Part shown: positions 7,776-10,323 of the stretch, one piece after another
How positions within the stretch are numbered: position 1 is the first letter of the stretch
How the letters are laid out: the number at the start of each line of letters is the position of its first letter
From: Pseudomonadota bacterium
Lineage (GTDB): Bacteria; Pseudomonadota; Gammaproteobacteria; JAKAQQ01
Length of the DNA: 10,323 nucleotides
Assembly: GCA_021828425.1 (NCBI GenBank)
Contig: JAKARN010000036.1
Coordinates: forward strand, 1-10,323
Direction of reading: 5' to 3'
The notes under the pieces: model-generated
The model's input: the letters and a program-made list of their open reading frames with translations, nothing else
What the model was told of the DNA's origin: nothing
Databases searched by the model: none
Position numbers and translations under genes: made by a program

Positions 7776-8274
7776 CCCTTCCCTGATCCGCCTTTCGCTT
7801 GGGCGCGCGGATATTGCGCCACTCATCGATATCACCCGTGCCACCGGCCATTTCGAAGAGCCCGAGGTGGCTATTGCTCAAGAACTCATGGAATCCCATC
7901 TGGCCCAGGGCGCTGAAGCTTCCGGCTACTTTTTCGAGATAGCAGAACATCCGGGGGGGGCCCCGATGGGTTACGCCTGTCACGGACCCATTCCAGGGAC
8001 CATGGGAAGCCATGATCTTTACTGGATCGTGGTGGCTCCTGAGGCCCAAGGACGCGGGATTGGGAAACATCTCCTCGCGGCGGTATTAACCCGCCTACAG
8101 GCTTCGGTAGCAGCCCGGAAGCTCTATGCCGAAACCTCGGCACGCCCTCTTTACCAGCCGACCCACTCGTTCTACCGTGGCTGTGGTTTTACAGAAGTTG
8201 CCCGTTTGCCGGACTTTTACCGTCCGGGAGACGATCAGCTTATTTTCTGCCTGGATCTTACCCCCCCCACCTGA
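7768..8274 (+). CDS. GNAT-family N-acetyltransferase
   Basis: 168 aa single-domain acetyl-CoA-dependent acyltransferase. Motif A is clear: 'DLYWIVVAPEAQGRGIGKHL' with the pyrophosphate loop QGRGIG. The C-terminal 'FYRGCGFTEVARLPDFY' is the usual GNAT strand and helix before the last beta hairpin. GTG 7768 follows GAGAGGG (7754-7760) at 7 bases and overlaps the ATP-grasp gene by 8 bases. By context it probably acetylates an amine of the cassette product, as AblB acetylates beta-lysine; however AblB/YodP proteins are clearly longer, so this is not simply ablB. Two 8-base homopolymers occur inside it: G8 at codons 62-65 and C8 three codons before the stop. Slippage at the first would abolish the enzyme. 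Confidence 0.88.
   Translation: MTDPSLIRLSLGRADIAPLIDITRATGHFEEPEVAIAQELMESHLAQGAEASGYFFEIAEHPGGAPMGYACHGPIPGTMGSHDLYWIVVAPEAQGRGIGKHLLAAVLTRLQASVAARKLYAETSARPLYQPTHSFYRGCGFTEVARLPDFYRPGDDQLIFCLDLTPPT
7953..7960 (+). repeat. G8 homopolymer inside the GNAT gene
   Basis: Eight G followed at once by four C, covering Pro62-Gly-Gly-Ala65 of the acetyltransferase. Gain or loss of one base would frameshift the protein before its acetyl-CoA site. Confidence 0.9.
8261..8268 (+). repeat. C8 homopolymer at the end of the GNAT gene
   Basis: Eight C in the 'TPPT' tail codons. Slippage would only change or extend the C-terminus and would leave the catalytic core intact. Confidence 0.9.
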
Positions 8275-8276
8275 CC

Positions 8277-8333
8277 TCCCGCGGGAAGTTCCGGGCTTCG
8301 CGAACGGTAGCCTTCCAGCGATAAATGGCTGGA
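8277..8333 (+). promoter_or_regulatory. Cluster of small palindromes upstream of the pilin promoter
   Basis: Perfect palindromes TCCCGCGGGA (8277-8286) and TTCGCGAA (8297-8304) are followed by the inverted repeat TCCAGC-N8-GCTGGA (8314-8333). The last overlaps the -35 hexamer at 8330-8335, so a bound protein would block RNA polymerase. None is followed by a T-run, so they do not look like an intrinsic terminator. They may be operator sites; I cannot name a regulator. Confidence 0.4.
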
Positions 8334-8359
8334 CACCCCCCGCGTCCCTTATCTATAAT
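8330..8359 (+). promoter_or_regulatory. Strong sigma70 promoter for the pilin operon
   Basis: TGGACA (8330-8335, 5 of 6) and a perfect TATAAT (8354-8359) are 18 bases apart. Transcription should begin near 8366, leaving about 100 nt of 5' UTR before the pilin ATG. It is by far the best promoter match I see in the window, fitting the high demand for major pilin. Confidence 0.8.
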
Positions 8360-8377
8360 ACTCCCGGTATTCTATGT

Positions 8378-8424
8378 AGATGGCTCTGATTTTTTTTTAA
8401 GACGTGAGAAGTTCTCAGCCATCT
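8378..8424 (+). promoter_or_regulatory. Structured 5' UTR of the pilin mRNA
   Basis: The arms AGATGGCT (8378-8385) and AGCCATCT (8417-8424) are perfect complements 31 bases apart. Between them are a T9 run (8390-8398) and the near-palindrome TGAGAA-G-TTCTCA (8405-8417), which shares base 8417 with the outer arm. In RNA they could form a stem enclosing a U-rich loop; in DNA the 13-mer could be an operator. The pilin Shine-Dalgarno AGAGAGG (8451-8457) lies just downstream and is not paired in this fold. Confidence 0.5.
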
Positions 8425-8465
8425 GTTATCGCATGTAGCGCACGCCGACAAGAGAGGTTGCATCA

Positions 8466-8870
8466 ATGAAAAAGGGTCAGTCTGGATTCACGCTCATCGA
8501 GCTCGTTATGGTCATTGTCATTCTGGGGATACTCGCTGCAGTCGCCATTCCCAAGTTCGTCAACTTGAGCACTCAGGCGGACGCGGCAGCCCTTCAAGGG
8601 GTTGTGGGTGCGATCGAGTCGGCCAGCGCAATCAACTATGCGGCTGCGGTGGCCGGAAACCCGAGCGCGGTCTCAACCGCTGGAGCCTCCTGCACAACCG
8701 TTCTTGCCGGAGCCCCAAGTGGCATTCTCCAGCAACCACTTGATGTGAGCCAGTACACGGTAACGGGTACGATCACAACCGTAATTGGTACGGCTTCAGC
8801 CTGTACGGTGGATCAGGTTTCGACAGGGAACGCAACCAGTGCGGAAGTGATCGCCACCAACGCACCCTAA
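8466..8870 (+). CDS. mshA: MSHA-type major pilin (type IV prepilin)
   Basis: 134 aa prepilin, the likely main building block of the pilus. Leader MKKGQSG is cut after Gly7 by prepilin peptidase; mature +1 is Phe8 with Glu12 at +5, then a hydrophobic helix '[20 protein letters not shown]' (to about residue 32). '[20 protein letters not shown]' and '[16 protein letters not shown]' are typical of MSHA pilins. C76 and C113 can form the C-terminal disulfide loop. ATG 8466 has AGAGAGG at 8 bases and its own strong promoter. Vibrio loci have mshB and mshA side by side; only one such gene is here, so mshA versus mshB is decided by its being the sole and strongly driven pilin. The protein is somewhat short for MshA. 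The next frame-open segment (8871-8972) continues in the same frame after the TAA. Confidence 0.87.
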   Translation: MKKGQSGFTLIELVMVIVILGILAAVAIPKFVNLSTQADAAALQGVVGAIESASAINYAAAVAGNPSAVSTAGASCTTVLAGAPSGILQQPLDVSQYTVTGTITTVIGTASACTVDQVSTGNATSAEVIATNAP

Positions 8871-8927
8871 CGGACCCTCACCGAGGAACCCGTCACGGGA
8901 GCTCAACCCCGGCAGTTTTTCTGTCAT

Positions 8928-8956
8928 GGGAAGGGAGTCTCCAGTACTCCCTTCCC
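8928..8956 (+). promoter_or_regulatory. Perfect intercistronic hairpin between mshA and mshC
   Basis: GGGAAGGGAGT (8928-8938) and ACTCCCTTCCC (8946-8956) pair over 11 bp with no mismatch, with a 7-base loop. No T-run follows, so it is not a standard terminator. It starts 57 bases after the pilin stop. Its left arm holds the purine-rich AAGGGAG that could otherwise serve as a ribosome site for mshC. Likely roles: 3' stabiliser or processing site for pilin mRNA, or brake on mshC translation. Confidence 0.75.
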
Positions 8957-8972
8957 CCTCCGGGGCGTCACC

Positions 8973-9416
8973 TTGATCGAGCTGATCTTGGTCCTGCTGC
9001 TCGTTTCCATTCTTTCGTTTTTCATCCTGCCCCGGCTGTTCGACCTCACTGTTTTCGATGCCCACGGCTATTTCGATTCCCTGGATGCCGCCTTGGGTTT
9101 TGCCCGCCGGGAGGCCATCGCCAGTGAATGCCCGGTTGCCGTCGCGCTTTCCAGCACCGGCTACGCGTTGAATCAGTCTCCGACCTGCACGAGCGGTTCC
9201 TTCAATCAACCGGTCATCAATCCTGCCGTAGGGCAAGCCTACGCGGAAACACTCCCTTCCGGAATCAGCCAGTCGACCAGTCCCCAGACACAGGAAATCC
9301 TGTTCAATAGTTCGGGCATGAGCGCCGTCCAGGAAACCGTGGCCATCACGGGCGGCGGTTTTAGCGGAACCCTTACGATCGAGTCCGGCACCGGACTTGT
9401 GACACACTCACCCTGA
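8973..9416 (+). CDS. mshC: MshC-like minor prepilin with no normal start codon for its leader
   Basis: 147 codons from TTG 8973, but that TTG encodes the Leu of the prepilin motif 'RGVTLIELILVLLLVSIL' (codons from 8961), so the real protein must start earlier. The frame is open back to the mshA stop (8868-8870), with no ATG, GTG, TTG or CTG in between. An ATG at 8926 is one frame off; a single added base in the C/G-rich stretch 8949-8964 would give a short leader joined to 'RGVTLIEL'. So this is either a sequence error, a frameshift, or an unusual start. The mature part has Gly at -1, Val +1, Thr +2, Glu +5, an N-terminal helix, 'ALGFARREAIASECPVAVAL' and Cys codons at 9129 and 9186, consistent with MshC/GspH-like minor pilins, which prime the pilus tip. 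The stop overlaps the mshD ATG by one base. Confidence 0.75.
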   Translation: MIELILVLLLVSILSFFILPRLFDLTVFDAHGYFDSLDAALGFARREAIASECPVAVALSSTGYALNQSPTCTSGSFNQPVINPAVGQAYAETLPSGISQSTSPQTQEILFNSSGMSAVQETVAITGGGFSGTLTIESGTGLVTHSP

Positions 9417-9859
9417 TGGCCGCCCTTCATCGCTCCCGCGGGTTCAGCTTGATCGAGCTCGTCATCACGATCGTCGTCATCGCAATCGCACTGACCGCGG
9501 TCCTACTCGCACTCGACCAGAGCGTGGGGGCAAGCGCGGATCCCATGGCCGTTACTCAGGCAGTCGCCGTTGGCCAAGCCTACCTTGAGGAAATCCAGGG
9601 CAAATCTTACACGGACCAGCCCTGCCCCTCGCCCTGCACTCAAGCCGACTACAACGACATAGACGACTACAACGGTCTCGTGAATGTTGGTGCAGAAAAC
9701 CAGTTCGGGCAACCAATCTCCGGGCTCAGCGACTATACCGTACAGGTCACAGTCAGCGATGAAACGTTTGAGGGCGCCCCCGCCAAATTGATCACCGTCA
9801 ACGTCACCCGGACCGCTCTTGCAAACATTACTCTCTCTGCTTTACGGTTTCCCCTGTAG
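9416..9859 (+). CDS. mshD: MshD minor prepilin
   Basis: 147 aa type IV minor prepilin. Leader MAALHRSRG, cleavage after Gly9, Phe +1, Glu14 at +5, then the helix 'LVITIVVIAIALTAVLLAL'. Family-typical segments follow: 'SADPMAVTQAVAVGQAYLEE', 'YNDIDDYNGL' and 'GLSDYTVQVTV'. C70 and C74 form a tight CPSPC pair. The ATG (9416-9418) shares its A with the TGA of mshC and has no Shine-Dalgarno, so translation is probably coupled. MshD acts with MshC, MshO and others at the pilus tip or in initiation. The order mshC-mshD-mshO is as in Vibrio loci. Length is shorter than some MshD proteins but the N- and C-terminal motifs are all there. Confidence 0.88.
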   Translation: MAALHRSRGFSLIELVITIVVIAIALTAVLLALDQSVGASADPMAVTQAVAVGQAYLEEIQGKSYTDQPCPSPCTQADYNDIDDYNGLVNVGAENQFGQPISGLSDYTVQVTVSDETFEGAPAKLITVNVTRTALANITLSALRFPL

Positions 9860-9866
9860 GTGTGCG

Positions 9867-10323
9867 ATGCACACGCGTGAGCCTCCTTCTTCATCCTCCA
9901 CCACACGGGGCTTCAGCCTAATCGAACTAGTTCTGGTGATTGCGATCCTGGGCATTCTTTCGACCGTTCTCTGGCTCGTCATTGCGGGACCGGTTCGTGC
10001 CTTTTTCGAGACCGGGAGACGAGCCGCCCTGGTCGAGGAAGCTGGTTCCGCGCTCACAGAGATGACTCGCGATATCCGAGCTGCGCTGCCGAACAGCATC
10101 CGGACCACCCAGAGCGCGGGCGTGAGCGCGCTTGAATTGCTCCTCACGGCCGATGGAGCCCGTTACCGCGACGGGCCGGGCGGAACGGTAACCTCACCCA
10201 CTGATATCCTCACCTTCAATGCCCCTTCCAGCGGCTTCAATATTCTCGGCCATTTCACCCGGCTGACCCTGCCACTCACCACCAGTACCGACTCGCTCGT
10301 GATCTACAACACCGGCCAGAGCG
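9867..10323 (+). CDS. mshO: MshO-like minor prepilin, 3' end outside window
   Basis: Open to the window end, with 152 codons visible. ATG 9867 lies 7 bases after mshD, with AGGTG (9858-9862) partly over the mshD stop as a ribosome site. Leader of 15 residues ends RG, then FSLIEL with Glu20 at +5 and helix 'LVLVIAILGILSTVLWLVIA'. The head matches the MshO/GspJ pattern: 'GPVRAFFETGRRAALVEEAG', 'LTEMTRDIRAALPNSIR', 'ALELLLTADGARYRDG', 'LTFNAPSSGFNILGHF' and 'SLVIYNTGQ'. It would be a large minor pilin, working with MshC and MshD. mshP and mshQ would be expected to the right. Confidence 0.88.
   Translation, partial: MHTREPPSSSSTTRGFSLIELVLVIAILGILSTVLWLVIAGPVRAFFETGRRAALVEEAGSALTEMTRDIRAALPNSIRTTQSAGVSALELLLTADGARYRDGPGGTVTSPTDILTFNAPSSGFNILGHFTRLTLPLTTSTDSLVIYNTGQS

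Noticed and set aside
8390..8398. T9 run as an intrinsic terminator
   Set aside because: No GC-rich stem directly precedes it, and it lies downstream of a strong promoter inside the pilin leader.
1..10323. Mobile element, CRISPR array, toxin-antitoxin or tRNA
   Set aside because: No transposase, integrase, spaced direct repeats, cloverleaf-like sequence or toxin family was visible on either strand.

Overview
The window is about 10.3 kb of GC-rich bacterial DNA with every credible gene on the + strand. It carries a large part of an MSHA-type (mannose-sensitive haemagglutinin) type IV pilus locus. This points to a gamma- or betaproteobacterium, but the sequence does not fix the genus. No rRNA, tRNA, IS element, integrase, CRISPR array or origin is visible.

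Left block (2-4209), assembly machinery: the 3' part of an mshN-like TPR gene, mshE (cytoplasmic assembly ATPase with an N-terminal c-di-GMP-binding MshEN domain), mshG (GspF-family inner-membrane platform protein) and an mshF-like prepilin-like gene. The first three overlap by 8-20 bases and mshF follows mshG after 21 bases, so this is the 3' end of a tight operon.

Middle block (4210-8274), the most interesting part: after a 213-base gap comes a compact four-gene cassette unrelated to pili. It encodes a lysine 2,3-aminomutase (kamA), two different D-Ala-D-Ala-ligase-like ATP-grasp ligases, and a GNAT acetyltransferase. The four genes overlap or abut (16-base overlap, 3-base gap, 8-base overlap) and must be co-expressed. 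KamA keeps the iron-sulfur, PLP and lysine-binding residues but has lost the whole C-terminal zinc site of the clostridial enzyme and has gained a proline-rich N-terminus. The simplest reading is that beta-lysine is made, ligated by one or both ATP-grasp enzymes to other amino or carboxylic acids, and acetylated to give a small beta-peptide. That product could be a compatible solute comparable in logic to N-epsilon-acetyl-beta-lysine or N-acetylglutaminylglutamine amide, or a bioactive or modifying peptide. The product is inference.

Right block (8275-10323), structural pilus genes: a 191-base regulatory region with a near-consensus sigma70 promoter and a structured, roughly 100-nt 5' UTR leads into the major pilin gene (mshA-like). 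Then come mshC-like, mshD and mshO (cut by the window end). A perfect 11-bp hairpin lies between mshA and mshC, where it could set the ratio of major to minor pilins. mshC has no ordinary start codon in frame with its prepilin leader; either a one-base frameshift or an unusual start is involved.

The layout matches the known split of msh loci into a secretory operon (ending in mshG-mshF) and a structural pilin operon. The kamA cassette sits exactly at the junction, so neither half is broken.
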